Shown: piece after piece, positions 33,232 to 45,784 of the stretch
Layout: the number at the start of each line of letters is the position of its first letter
Position numbering within the stretch: position 1 is the first letter of the stretch
Origin: Ornithodoros turicata
Taxonomy: Eukaryota > Arthropoda > Arachnida > Ixodida > Argasidae
Length of the DNA stretch: 64,000 nt
NCBI RefSeq assembly: GCF_037126465.1
Contig: NC_088206.1
Coordinates: 49,208,841-49,272,840, forward strand
Reading direction: 5' to 3'
Notes under the pieces: model-generated
What the model saw: only the letters and a program-made list of their open reading frames with translations
What the model was told of the DNA's origin: nothing
The model's database searches: none
Made by a program: the position numbers and the translations under genes

Positions 33232-33239
33232 GTTCTAAC

Positions 33240-34920
33240 CCTGTGCAGCACCCTCAATGCATGCACTCATTCTATCTGTTCTTGACGTCTACTAGCCAGC
33301 TTGAACTCCTGTGACCCAAGAGCTTTTGCTATGAATGCGGAAATGTTATCTTCGCAACATTACATCTCCGGTGGTCGACCGGATGAACTACTATCCCCAT
33401 CAGTTACGACGCAGGCGCGTGTGTGATATCTCATTTGCTTGTGTCATGGTGCGTCATGTGTGTGTGCGTGTGTATGCCTCATCTTTTTCATCGTCATCCC
33501 ACTCATATGTTAACCCACATGCACTGAGGTATGGTACCGCAATTGTTGCAGTGAATCACCTCATCCCATCGCCATTCATGTAGTTGTTGTTGTTGTTGTT
33601 GTTGGGGGTTTGTGAGATCTGCATGGCAGGTACGATCTTCTTGCTGTTCGCAGTTTAAGCAGTAATGGACTTCGGCAATCGTGATCTGTGTAACGGGCGG
33701 GCTTCGTCTTTCTGTCGCGGGTCCGGGCCGGGTCTGGATTCTTTTTTAAAGGTGTGGGCCGAGCCGGGCTGAAAAATGGCGGCCCGTGTCGATCTATGCT
33801 CGGAATAATAAAGTCTGCATGTGTCTCTGCGCGTTAGGCCTCTGTGAGAATTGGTGCAACAGACTACGAGTTATAGGACGACTACGTGCATGTGATTGTC
33901 TGGGGGCGCGTTGAATCTGTGGGTAAAAGAAAATATGCAGATGGGACTCCCACGCCCAAAACATCGTCATTCATAATTTAATTCTTTTACATAATACTTA
34001 AAGCTAACTTCTCAGCGACTGCGTGGGCTTGAAAGGAGGAATTAAAAATAATTAAATAGGAAACTGAGAAAATAAAAAAAGACAGAGCGAGAAGGGGAAA
34101 TGCAATTGAGGAGCAGAGCAAAAGGTGGTGGAATTTCCTAGCTCCCTTTTCAATGGTCGAACGCACCATAACATAGGAGGTCCTTTTTTTGATCCAACAA
34201 GGTGCATTTGAACTTAACAACAACGACAACAATAAACGATTTAAAAGTGATGATGACATCACATGTTTCCCCGTCGTAACCACAGGACTCTACCCCACTT
34301 TAAAGAAGTTAATATGGGACGATGAATTAATTGTGAGCGCGAATCGAAAACAGGTCAGCGCCTCCAACACTCTTTGCATTTTTAGGGGATATAACTTACC
34401 GCGTGCACTGCAGTATGTGCGCACAAACAAATGCAATTGCACAGCGAGGACGCTCTATAGATAACTGACAAAGGGACAAGGAGAGATTGTAGCTTGTTTT
34501 CTTACGAGTAAGAGACGTGTGCATGAGATCCCAGACGGCTCTCACAGTCCAGCTCCTGTGCTTGCCTCCTCTTTTACGCGTTCATGCATATGCTTGTAGT
34601 AATAGTAGTACCACGGGAAGGAAAAAAACAAACAAATGAAAAACGCTCACACACACAAACGGTCTGCCTGCGCAATATGGGCGCCCTCAGCCGGAACAGC
34701 AACACGAGGAACTGAACTTTGCCTCCTATACACTTTATCTAAATGCCAGGCACTGTCTGCCATTCCTCACGGCTGTACAGCCTGCGTCATTTCTTTCGCA
34801 AAAGCAAACGGTTCCAACCGTACATGGAAATGGCATCTCTAAACAAACCGAGTCGGCAAAATGTGTCAAGTGCCAGTCTTCTTAGCTTGCATTGTTAAAA
34901 TATTTTGAGCCTAGAAAACC
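33240..34920. other. Unassigned, with simple repeats
   Basis: (TTG)n at 33583-33604. A GC-rich patch (GGGTCCGGGCCGGGTC near 33720) resembles a transposon end but has no visible partner. No gene recognised. Confidence 0.3.
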
Positions 34921-34923
34921 TCC

Positions 34924-35045
34924 TAAAACAAAGCTTCACCGCATGCCGGGCTACTAGCCAACCATCATTCTGTATGCGTCGTCCTGTCCCCTGGTTCTGT
35001 GAAGACGCGGGAGGCGTACGCCTTTTTGTGACACTTTCGCCGTCA
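34924..35045. mobile_element. MITE family G fragment
   Basis: AGCTTCACCGCATGCCGGGC, TAGCCAACCATCATTCTG and GGGAGGCGTACGCCTTTTTG match the left arm of the complete family G copy at 57240. Only the left arm is clear. Confidence 0.65.
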
Positions 35046-37880
35046 CGTTAACTACCATAAGGTATGTATCGGCATCAAAAAATAGGAAGGCCAACCTGAG
35101 GGGCCGGCTTCCTGTAGCATCTCAAACAGACTTCAAACACATTCTGAATACGGAGGTGAATACTGTCATAAGGTGGCGGTGATGATAAGAGCTTAAAAAA
35201 AAAGATGTACGTCCCGTGCTGTCCACCGATCAGAAGTGGATCAGAATAATTATTATTCTATGGTTGTGAGCTCAACACAACACGTTTTGATCAGAATCAT
35301 CACCATCACCATCATCATCGTCGTCGTCGTTCCAAGAGTTATTCACCAATGTAACGGTGCAGGTGATGTGGAGTTGCTGGCCTCACACTAGTGAAACCGA
35401 AATCTCCATTTTTGTGTTTCCTTAAAATCAAATTAAATCAAATGGTCGGCCGGAATGGTTGGCGGGAATACTGAGACCAAACTCTAATGTGAACTGTGGG
35501 AAAATTATGACCGAAGCCGCATAGCGATACATTATTCACAAACGAGTCAAAGCTGGATGAAGGACAGAGAAGCAACAGTTCCAAAAATGATCAAGCGAAT
35601 TCTGATTTACAAGGAGCCCAATACATGGACGAAACGCGTATTAAGACAGACGGCACACTCGAAATTCGTAATAGAGCACAGATGAGAAACGCAACTCCGC
35701 GCTATATGATGCTACGCATGACCTTATCGTTGAACCAGTACGCCATCCTTCCCCACTTGCATCTCAACACATCTACGTGAACACGAAACCACGGAAAATA
35801 AAAGACAGAGGACACCTCCGAAAACGAACAAGGCAGCTGTTATTCTGGAGGACTTGGAGCCTCTTCACCAACTTCTGCATGTGCGACGAGAAAACACGGG
35901 ACCTGACTCCCCTCTCCTCGGACGTCTGTGTATTTCTTCCCTTTCCACGGTAGAAGATGTCGGGGGTCCAGTCTGGTACGATGGAGAGTGAGCCCGTGGC
36001 TTGTGCTCAGATCGTCAACGGTGCTGGCGGCGGCGTTGAAATGAGAAACGAACACGAGGTTGTGGCTGCAAGCAGTTAGTGATCGTTGTGTCTAAAGCGT
36101 GCAATTTTGTAGTGAAGATCAGCTGGAAAGCGATGGATTACTGCATCTCTTGTATCTGAAGGTAATGTATGCACTGTTCTTGGACCTCGCTGTACACGGC
36201 TAACATGTGTTGTTTCGGACTCGTTTAACGAGAGACATCGAGACATGGTGTATAGTGTGCATGTTAAAATGCGACAAGGAAGCGGCAAAATGTGGGCTTT
36301 ACGCCGCCGAAACATGGTGTGCAGTGCAGTTCGCAGATCTCCCATGTCTCTCTCTTGGCATATTGTACTGCAGAACCAGCAAAATGTCACTCCACTGGAC
36401 GAAATGTGACATGATTAGTGCCACATCATGGTGCCACAACGGTGGCGTAGCCGGGGAGGGGGGATCGGGCGTTCAAGCCTCCAACTCGTACGTTTGGTAG
36501 TGCATTTGAGAAAAGGAAAACGGGCATGAAGTCCTGGTAATTATGTCGTTCCCAAGGTTCCTTGTAGTTCCCGGAGTTCTCATAGAACCCCTCCCAAAAT
36601 ATTTTTCTGGCTATGATACTGTAAGCAAGCATGTCGGCGGCATATTTGACTGGCATGGTTTACGTATCAACAGATGTTGCATGACTCATGATGTATAAAA
36701 TGCCTGACAACTTGCTCTTTTACGTTTTGTCTTATTTATCTGATTCTTTTTTTACATTTACACGCTTTAACTGTGCTGTGCTGAAATTAAATGTGATATA
36801 CAGTTTCGAATTCACACCAATGTAGATTGTAAATGCTATTCTTATTGGTGTTATGAACATTATGTGTTCCACTCCAACTTGCCATTCAGCAAGCAGGCTG
36901 TACAATGCGTAAAAACAAGTTTAGGGTCTTCTAAGGGATACAGCTACGCATGTGCACATACAGTTCGGTGACCGGGAGGAGTGATCGTTTTCTCTTTTTC
37001 TCTTTTCATGTTTTTCTTTTTACTTTCTGCGGGGGTCATCCATTTAGGGTTTCTTTATGGAAGTCGCAGAATTCGTCATGTGACGAATTCAATTTCTTAC
37101 TTTTTTTTTACATTCAAACTCAAACTCAAGGTTTATGATTATAATATAGATCTATTCATTTTACGTGTAAATCTACCCCAAATTATTAACGCGTACTTTA
37201 ACTTTACATATCCCCCATATCCCCTAAATTATTATTATAAGTCTATGATTAAAATTCGGCAACATCCGTTGCAACGCTTAGACAAAATTGCGGTCGTAAT
37301 AATAATAATGAAAGAAAACATACAGAAATTGACTTGTTGTACAAGAAGAATTGCAAATGAAAATGGAAATTTACTCGCGCATTGACGGTCTGGACGCGAC
37401 TGAACCCGGAGTGTTCGTAACACTGTATGCGCGTGTGTGAATGAGATCGATAGCACAGAAGCTCGTTGACGGGGACAGATTAAGTTAGGTGAAAGTAACT
37501 GTTGACAACGCGTTTTACAAACTCCTCTCACTCTCGTTGCTGAGAAGTGTGTCGTGATCTGTCGTGCGATCTGCCCCGGAGTCGCTTGCTCAATTTGCCA
37601 CAATGACAGCTTTATGAGCTGCGCGATAGACGGCGCCTGTAAAGCTTCTGGCGCCTCCAGGCATGTCTGCCAAGTGTCAAAATGTGACAAGCAGCTACGG
37701 CGACAGAACGCACCGACTCGCGACTGACATTCGAAACATGCACCAACTACGAAGAATAAAACATTCTCTTCGCTCTGGTAAGAAAAGCGACAATTTACTG
37801 TTGCGAATGGCGAGCTGCACATCATGGGGGCGACCAAGCGGGGCGTACGGGATTTTCGCAACATATTGCGTATATGTAGA
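35046..37880. other. Unassigned
   Basis: An (ATC)n run lies near 35297-35330 and a possible LINE 3' end at about 35360-35430 (GTGGAGTTGCTGGCCTCACA, ATCTCCATTTTTGTG). The 237-codon minus-strand frame at 37235-37948 has no recognised domain and overlaps a poly-C run and a MITE end. Confidence 0.3.
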
Positions 37881-37887
37881 GTGTTCC

Positions 37888-38010
37888 AGAAAAGATGTAC
37901 GCCCCCCCCCCCCCTCCTTTTAACAATCGGAGGACAGAACGATATCATTCTGAATGCTGGCGACGATGAGCGTGCTATGTGGGTGAAGTTCTGTTTTTAA
38001 ATGTAAAGTA
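37888..38010. mobile_element. MITE family G fragment, right arm
   Basis: ATCATTCTGAATGCTGGCGA, then GAGCGTGCTATGTGGGTGAA and GTTCTGTTTTTAA match the right arm of family G. A C run of 14 lies at 37899-37912. Confidence 0.6.
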
Positions 38011-38882
38011 GGACTGTAGAATAATGCTTTATTTTTATTTTCGCGGGGAACCACTTCCCGCGTTTTTCGCTTGCCCTACAACAATCGCGAATTTAAGTCC
38101 CGCGAATGCGCTTGTTCATCTAGAGGTGAACACAGTTTAGGTCTACGTGTGGGCCACATGCCCACGTGTATAGGCCTAGACACAGCATATCTCTGGGGAT
38201 GTCAGAATATTTTTCCACGGAATGCAGGTAACAACATGCAAATGCTGAACTAATACAGGTCGACTCATAGCTGTCTCTATACACGCTCCCATGTGTACAA
38301 GCATAAGTATTCGCAGCTCCATTCCAGTACCGCCTTGTAGTACCCAGACTGTATGACTCTACGTCATATTGTTATCCCCAACTAACTAGGGATACCCGCA
38401 GACACGGGGAAAATCACCTCCTGGGAAAATCACCTGACACATGAAATTGACCGCTGAAGTGAAACTTAAATCGGAACAGTGCCTCCCACCTCATTCACGA
38501 ATTTCTGTCCAGAAACACGAGGATATTGAGAAAAATAGCATGGATGCGACAAAGTCAATGCATGCTGTGGTCTGTTCGATATATTCAACTCAACTCGATA
38601 AAGCAACTTTTTTCAGTCGATTCTCACGCTCACGCGCAGCAACACGTGCACTGAAACGTATCAGTGTTGTTCAGTAACTCCTTTCAAGACTGATAACAAT
38701 AATTTACTAATAACAAGTAATAACAAAGATAGCTCCAAGAGCTTTTCTCCGGCGAATAGTGATTTAAACTGCAAGAATAAAGAACATTTTTAGAACATTT
38801 TTTTCTCCTCGAAAAAGAAGCTCTCGTCACAGTACCATACGCTTAGTACAAAGGTGGTGGTGGTGGTGGTGATAGTGGTGGC

Positions 38883-39010
38883 TTAGTACAAAACTTCACC
38901 GCATAACACGCTGTAAGCCAACCATTTCACAGAATGATACCGTTATCAGTCCTCATTTGTAAAGTGTTGTCAAACTTGTGACGTGTTGATAATGCGGCTG
39001 GCTAGGAACA
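38883..39010. mobile_element. MITE family G fragment, left arm
   Basis: TAGTACAAAACTTCACCGCA, ACACGCTGTAAGCCAACCAT and GAATGATACCGTTATC align with 42230 and 57240. A (GGT)n repeat lies just before it (38852-38880). Confidence 0.6.
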
Positions 39011-39520
39011 GGTGGGTGAAGGGTCTCTGTAATAGTTAAATAACTTCAGATATTACAGCCACAAACCATTATCTCCATAAAAAAGGTTGGAACTTTTATC
39101 ACAATATAAAAGCATCAACCTTTGGAAAGAGAGAACCCGTGTCCCATGAGCAAAAAGCCAGTGAATGAAGAACTTGACGCCTCAACAGTAATTACACAGA
39201 GTTTTCAGGATATCGGTGTAAGACGGAAGTAAAAAAAGAAAAAGAAATTTAAAAAAAAATCGAGGAGTTGTCGTACACCGGTGATGATGGTGATGTGATA
39301 AAGAAGAAGCAAAAAATGGGTGATCGAGGTGTCATAGGGTGTGCATAATCCATAAACAATTAACAGAGGTCCATTTTTATCTGCGATATATTTTTATAAA
39401 AAAGCTATAAGAGCACCACAGATGTCGTTTTAGCAGGCGGCTTGGACTACCAGGCGGACATCTTTTCGAAGACAGTATGTAACCATAAGATGTCTAATCG
39501 CCCAAAATTCATTAATGAAC
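39011..39520. other. Unassigned
   Basis: AT-rich, no gene or repeat boundary recognised. Confidence 0.3.
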
Positions 39521-39524
39521 TATG

Positions 39525-40110
39525 TAATTCGGGTATTTCGGGCAAAAGCGAGATAGCAGAATGGGAGACAATCCTCGTTGAAACCCATTCTATCTTTTAA
39601 AAATCTCGGGGTTGCGTGAGATATCAACTGCCGAATTTCGCTATGCAAAGGAGCCCAAACTCCAAGCAGCACAATGTACTGAAAGTCGAGTGCAATAGGG
39701 GTGGACGGTATGTGTCTTATCGATGTTCCTTAGTTTCACGAGTCTGTTCAAGGCCTTCCACCTACCCGTCCACCCCTATTGCACCCGACTTTCAGTACAT
39801 TGTGCTGCTTGGGACCAAAACCGTGCGCCACAGGAGCGCATGACCTTCGTCGACGGAAGCTTATCTGGGCTTATGGTTGTGGAATGAGCTCAGTGCCCCC
39901 TGCGCTCCCGATCGGCACGGTTTCTGCTCATTTGCATAGCAAACTGCGGCGGTGTGTTGAAATACAAAAATGAGGCAAAAAAATCCTGAAACGCCCACGT
40001 GCGTTGAAATACGCACGTGGGCATTTCAGGATTTTTTTTTAATTGAATGGCTTTCAACGAGGATTGTCTCCCATCCTGCTGCCTCATTTTCGCCCGAAAT
40101 CCCCTAATTG
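39525..40110. mobile_element. Complex foldback element with nested hairpins
   Basis: The outer arms 39525-39582 and 40052-40110 are inverted (ATTCGGGTATTTCGGGCA against TTTCGCCCGAAATCCCC). The inner arms 39660-39708 and 39766-39814 are inverted and nearly perfect (GCAGCACAATGTACTGAAAG). A third hairpin, 39978-40003 with 40012-40037, sits within the right arm (CCTGAAACGCCCACGTGCG). Together they make a stem with a secondary hairpin insertion. No ORF of significance. Confidence 0.85.
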
Positions 40111-42225
40111 AAATGTTAATTAGTGAATTTCAGGTAATTATTCGTCTTGCAGTTACATATACTCTCTTCAACAGGTTGTCCGCCTGGCCACCATGCTGCT
40201 CTCATAGCTTTTTATTTAAAAACCGTAACGAATAAAAATGAACACCCTGTACATAATAATAATGATAATAATAATAATGACTCGAAGGGTAGCACATTTT
40301 TTTACAGGGGTGGGCGGTTACGTGTTCACCGCGCCCGTTCTTTTACCTCTGAAAACGGCGGTATTTTCGCTTAAAATTCTGTCAAGTCCGAGAAGTATGC
40401 CTCCCCTCACTAGCTAAGCACAGCAGTGCTTGTGGTGAAATCTCTGTAACAGTGAAGAAAACAGAGTGAGGAATAGGACGGTTTTGTTTACTTCCGATGC
40501 GCTGGCCAAGATAAACGTGTTTACGAAGAAAACGCAGCGAGTTCCTGCTGCATTAAGTGTGGAAATGTTGGAAGTAAGTGAAAACAATATGGATATGTTT
40601 ACAACAGACACGTTTAAACCACGGCAGAAAGTTACTGACCTTCGAGTAGATATCTGAAAGTATTCGAGTACAGTAATTATTTCTCAATATATAATTAATT
40701 ACAATAACTTAGCAACTTGTAATCAATTACTCCACAGCTCTGGTGAGCTCTCTTTGTCTGTGTCGTCTGTCTGTTTTGTTGCTTTTATCATTGTGAAGCA
40801 CTGTTTAGACTATGCAAAGAGTAAAGCGATTATAGACGCGGTATGAGACGTATATTTATAGCACTATGAGTGTGAGATGGGGAGCCGAGATGGGGAAATT
40901 ACTTTTATTTAGCTTATTACTAACGCAATTACTTTCATAATACATTTTCTCGGAAGTCTCTAACAGTGTCGTCCCTGGTGTCTGCAGTAAGTATTGTAAA
41001 GGATACCTGTTTAGTCTTTTACTTTTTTACCTTTTAGTCTTTTACTAATCACTACGTATGAATGATTTACTCTTGAGTTTTCGTTAAATATGAAATCGTG
41101 GCGATATAGTTCAGAAATGATATCTGGTGAAATTCTGTTCTGGGTTTACCTCGTAAGTTTTCAGATAAATTGCGGCACAGTTCGCCATGAAGTGGGCCCA
41201 GGACGACGCGCGCCGCGATATTGAGAGGCAAACCGCGCTCATCTACGAAACTTCACGACAACCTCCACCATCTATTGATTAAGGCTTCAAAAATAATTTT
41301 GTTGCAATGGGCGTGGGATACAATAAATTACAAACAGCGAACTCCAGAAAGCAAATTTTATTGATACGATGCGGGAAAGACGCAGACAGCGAACGTTGTT
41401 ATCGTTGCAGTTTAACAACCAAGTTTCGCGCTTGAGACACTTTGAGACTCTTGACGAAGTGTCCCGACGAAAAAAGCCGTCATCGGGGACGGCTCCAGAT
41501 CATCCCCAAAGCAGACACGTCCCTCTGTTTTCTTACGCCCATCTGGAGGGACTCTCTGCAGATGGACGAGGCTTCCGTGGATGCATTGTTTTCCGCCCCT
41601 TTTCCGTTGCATCGCTTCTTTTTGTAATCTACGGGCGAGAATGAGTGCATCGAAAGAAAGGAAGTTCTGTGCACACGCGGAAGCAAAGGGTAGGGGTTGA
41701 CTTCTTTCAACGTGCCTGTGAGTTCGTAAATGTAAACCACGCCGTTTGTCTCCATGGTGGTGGACACTATAAATACAATAGTTTCGTGTTTCACATTTTT
41801 ATTTGCGACATAATTTTTGATTGCGCGATAGCAATTTAACCCGCTTGAAGCATCACTGAGACCAAAATCGCGCGTATTTATGCCTCTCACCCTGCGGTTG
41901 AGGGCTCGCGCTATAGGGTTGCCACGTTTTTCGTCGGCAAATACCGGTCACCGGGGGGGGGGGGGGGGAATTGTCACACTTCCCATTTCGCTGCAGTGTA
42001 TGTTGCAATGCTTGCAATGCTTACCACGATGTTAAAGTGCTAAGCCACACGAGAACGGTTTCGAACCGATGTCGCTAACATTCCTTTTACAGAAGGCATT
42101 ACTTCAGTAAAATGTTGCAAATGTTCGGCGGAACAGTCATGAATGAGAATTTCACTTTTCGTCATGCTGTGGAGCAGCACTGGCAGCACACTCGGGCCAG
42201 CGAGGGCTTCAGTTCTACGTCATGC
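40111..42225. other. Unassigned, with SINE and TIR traces
   Basis: 41168-41207 carries a SINE body trace (GCGGCACAGTTCGCCATGAA, GTGGGCCCAGGACG). 41915-41970 carries a left end of the GGGTTGCCAC element running into a G run. An ATAATA-rich stretch lies at 40255-40280. No gene recognised. Confidence 0.35.
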
Positions 42226-42227
42226 AC

Positions 42228-42430
42228 GCTTAGTACAGAACTTCACCACATAGCACGCTGAAGGCACAGAGATGATACCGTTATCCCTCCTGACTTATGG
42301 AAGGCACGTGACGTACGCCTTTTCGTTATAATTAACATAACTGCATAAGTGTCACAAAATGATGCCATTTGGAATAATGGTTGGCCAAGAGCGCTCTATG
42401 CGGTGATGTTGTGCATTAAAAGTGTAGAGT
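42228..42430. mobile_element. MITE family G, near-complete copy
   Basis: The left arm TAGTACAGAACTTCACCACA then TAGCACGCTGAAGG pairs with the right arm ending AGCGCTCTATGCGGTGATGT then GCATTAAAAGTGTAG. About 200 bp, with a diverged loop. Confidence 0.7.
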
Positions 42431-43000
42431 ACAGATCTATCGGCGTCAGTAAACTGCATGCCCGTGGCTGGGCACAACTCACTTGACCCTGACGATTACT
42501 ATAGAGTATGCATCGGAGTAAACGCATTCACAACGGATCTGCACCTGCCCTGTGGAAATAAGGCTATGTGAAAAGGAACTGAAGACATTCAACAAAGGAA
42601 ACGAAATGAACTACATATTTCAGTGGAACCATATCACAGTAATACGCGTGCGCATGTTTTGTGTGATGCATAATGTGCACGGCTCATGAGTAGAAAAGGG
42701 GATAATACTGTAGGGGATTATCCGTAAGTGTCACGCGAGCCCTTGTTAATTTGCAAAGTTTAGCAACTGATGCAAAACTTGGTTTTTTTTTTATTGTATA
42801 ACAATAAACGGAAAACTATTTGTCAGCAGTTCAAATTGAGCACATCTCGTTCTACTACACCGCAAAATCACAGTAAAGAGCGTGCACCATAATCTTGTTC
42901 CATTAGTACGATGAAGTATACTAAGCTACCTGAGAGACTGTGGATGGTGAAAATATCAATTATTTTGTGCAGAATTTGGAACGGTACATTTGATTATGAC
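42431..43000. other. Unassigned
   Basis: No recognised feature. Confidence 0.3.
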
Positions 43001-43407
43001 CATGGGCGTTCCCAGGATTTTTTCCAAGGGGGGCAGCGCTTCCAGAGGGGGGGGGGCAAGAGTGCAAACCCCCTCTCCCCTACCACATCTTTTTCTGGAG
43101 GAGGACGTTTTGCACTGTGTGGGTGTTCGTAGGTTCCTATCATGACATCTGAGAATAATCATTACAACCTATGACTAAAGAGCGCACTATTTTCACAAGT
43201 GACCTTGGAGTTCCGGGGGGGGGGGGGCACGGCCCCCCTTGCCCCCTGTGGAAGACGAAACAGCGAGGCAGGTTGACGATGTGTTTATTACCGCGAATGA
43301 GATCAGAATGATATGAACGAGGTGCTCGTCACGTGAGGGGGAGGCAGGTGATGACTCATTGTCGTCTTCAGTCATGGATTCAACTCCCCCATCTCGGTAC
43401 GCCCATG
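43001..43407. mobile_element. G/C-run MITE with CATGGGCGT ends
   Basis: The left end CATGGGCGTTCCCAGG and the right end ATCTCGGTACGCCCATG are inverted over the outer 9 bp with partial pairing inward. ATTATGAC (left flank) and ATTACAAC (right flank) could be an 8-bp target duplication with two changes. The interior has G runs at about 43046 and 43216. No ORF. Confidence 0.6.
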
Positions 43408-43796
43408 ATTACAACCACTGTACAACTGTACTACTGTATACAACAACTTACCTGAACATGAATTGTTGTGTTGGTTCTGCAGGAACCTGAACAGGTACGG
43501 AGTGTTATAAAAAAAGAAAAATGATATTGGAGAAAATATTCCTCAACTAATCACTTCAAGACAAATGACACGTAAACTGACAGGTTCGTGATACTGGTTG
43601 ACCCCGCTTGACGAGAAAAAGACAGATGTGCGATACGAGCCCTGCTTGACTTGCTCTTTGAGTTCTGTAAAACTGAACCGAAAACGCCGCAGGGGCAATC
43701 ACGGAGCTAGGCTACATGGGCAATCGCGGGCAACAGGAAGTAAACGAAACGTAGCAAAATGGTTTCTCCCCCGAAACACAGGGGGGGGGGGGGGGG

Positions 43797-43862
43797 ATAT
43801 GTTTATTATATACAAAAATAGGAGGGAAAGGTTAGCCTGCGCTACGGTGGCCCGGAACACGC
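43797..43862 (-). mobile_element. LINE-A-type 3' end beside a poly-C run
   Basis: On the minus strand: GCAGGCTAACCTTTCCCTCC, TATTTTTGTATATAATAAAC, ATAT, then about 15 C. It has the same order as the LINE-A 3' terminus at 6320-6400, including the C run. Confidence 0.55.
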
Positions 43863-44016
43863 TTTGTTCAATTAGAGATGCAAATGTGTTCGTTTGGGTA
43901 ACGCGGTCCTTCGAGCGCGGGAATATGTCTCAGGTCCGGAAAAAGGTCACTTGCACTTGACACGTTGTCCATGTCTTCTGTTTTCGACGCTCCTTCTTGT
44001 TTCTTTTTTTCTTCAG

Positions 44017-44097
44017 AAAAAACTAGACCGTCTTCGCAAGACACACAATGGAGCTGTTGTTGGAGGATGCTTTTCTCTCATTTTCGTTCTCAACTAA
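44017..44097 (+). CDS. Candidate terminal exon
   Basis: A long pyrimidine tract (CCTTCTTGTTTCTTTTTTTC) ends in TTCAG at 44016. It is followed by 26 open codons, beginning KKLDRLRKTHNGAVVGG and ending SLIFVLN, with TAA at 44095. The acceptor is one of the best in the window but the peptide matches no family I know, and no upstream exon is evident. It could be chance. Confidence 0.2.
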   Translation, partial: KKLDRLRKTHNGAVVGGCFSLIFVLN

Positions 44098-44256
44098 ACG
44101 AATGGTCTTTTTCAACTAAACTCAACTATAAACGAAAATGACATGGATTCTACATAAAAATAGGAAAATCACCATTATTGTCTAAGCCATCCTGCACTGA
44201 GAGGACGGTGGGCTTGTGAAAGAGGTCACTGCTCGCTTTTTAGCACCACATTTTAA

Positions 44257-44594
44257 AATCGATAAAACCCCAGTGCTGGGTAAAAAAGAGACAAAGGACA
44301 GTACAAGTAACAACAAACAACGACCGCACTGACTGATAGATCCAAAGTGCAAAGGATGATCCTCCTGCGATCTATAAATGTAATAATCAACAAGTTACCT
44401 AATCCAGCTAACCCCCTCCCCCCAGCCGACATACAAGCGAAGAAGAGGAACATACTCCTCAACTAAAAGAAATGGAGCAGCAGACCCCAAACTCGGGCGT
44501 CACCAAGCTCCAAAACGCAGCTACTTCTACTCTACTCTACTCTACCGCACTGACTACACTGCACTTTTTACCCACCATTGGGGTTTTATCGATT
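44257..44594. mobile_element. TIR element flanked by TTAA
   Basis: AATCGATAAAACCCCAGTGC then TGGGTAAAAA on the left is the inverse, with few changes, of the right end (TTTTTACCCACCATTGGGGT then TTTATCGATT). TTAA lies on both sides (44253-44256, 44595-44598), as in piggyBac or Kolobok insertions. No transposase is encoded in 338 bp. A CTACT-rich simple stretch lies near 44523-44546. Confidence 0.75.
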
Positions 44595-44599
44595 TTAAA

Positions 44600-45385
44600 A
44601 CGAATAACCAACCTGCCCATATTTTAACCTTATTCAGCACTACACTGATTCGTTATTAAAAATTTAATCAAACTTAATCGTGCGTCCAACAATTATTAAC
44701 CGTTTTAACCAATCTACGCCTAACCTAACCGTTTCAACGAAACTGGGTGGGCAACGGACGTCGCTACATTGAATGTTCGTAATGAGCGTCTGATGAATTG
44801 TGGGTATCTCTGGCTTACATCTTCGAGACTAATCGGGGGACCGTTCGTTCATAGCTTTTGGCCTCTCATCCATAACACATTCGCGACAGATGCTGTTTCA
44901 GATGAAGGCACACTCCCGCCCCCTTATATCCGGAGTCACAGCATGCGATACTATATGGTACGTGAACCGAGCCAATTAAAACTCCGCACGCGCGTCGCGC
45001 CCTCTAGCACGAAACGCTGACGCCGTTTACGTCGGAAGGCAGAAAATACATACAAATCCCATCTGCGTCGGAAAGCAGGCCACTGCACTTCATCAGACCT
45101 TGCTTTCTTTTTCATCGCCCACTCTTCGTGTTTGTTATCGTTAGCTGAAGGAGCTGTTCTCCCACATTCGGGGAAGCGTGTTCCTCGCAAGAACGAGCCG
45201 TCGCTCGACCAGCTCTTAACTACACCGCTCAGTCGGTCGATATTTGTTCAATATAACGCCTTACAAAGAAGACCTGTACCCGTCCAGTATTCCACCGAAA
45301 TTAATTATTTTATTGTGTTACTCAGAATGCTTCAATTATGAACAACAAGAAATTGGAATGGTGCAAACGAGCTGGTGCAGCGGTT
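44600..45385. other. Unassigned
   Basis: No recognised gene. Frames on both strands lack signatures. Confidence 0.3.
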
Positions 45386-45389
45386 TACC

Positions 45390-45600
45390 CAGAATCCCAA
45401 GCACGGAGGGTTGTTGAAAAAAATGGGGGGGGGGTCATTATTATAGTTACGTCATAACAGCTTGACATATCACTACCGACATGTGTCTGAAGGTGCAATA
45501 GGAATGTCCACCACTGTAGGGGGCGCACAGGTAGAAAAGTCAGGGTGGTGTCCTCAAACATTTGGAGGGGGTGTAGAGGGGTCAGGATAAATCACTGCAG
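45390..45600 (+). repeat. MITE-like family E, copy 2
   Basis: CCAGAATCCCAAGCACGGAG then GTTGTTGAAAAAAATGGGGG is the reverse complement of the end of copy 1 (near 10190-10235). Further G-rich words (GGAGGGGGTGTAGAGGGGTC) match its C-rich start. Confidence 0.6.
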
Positions 45601-45784
45601 CTGGTGTACCGTAGAAAGAGGTAACCTTTCCTTCGAATTTGAGGAACAAACAAGACTCAGATCAGAATAGGTACAGTGAGAAGACGGGAACAAGGAGGTG
45701 AGGGGAAAAGGGAGAGCGGAATATGGTTGCTCCGCGTGTGAATCAGTCAGAGGCATGCGGAAAAATAAGTCGGTTTCTGTAATT

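Noticed and set aside
37235..37948. 237-codon minus-strand open frame as a host gene
   Set aside because: No domain or signal peptide. It runs through a poly-C tract and a MITE arm, and its composition looks random.
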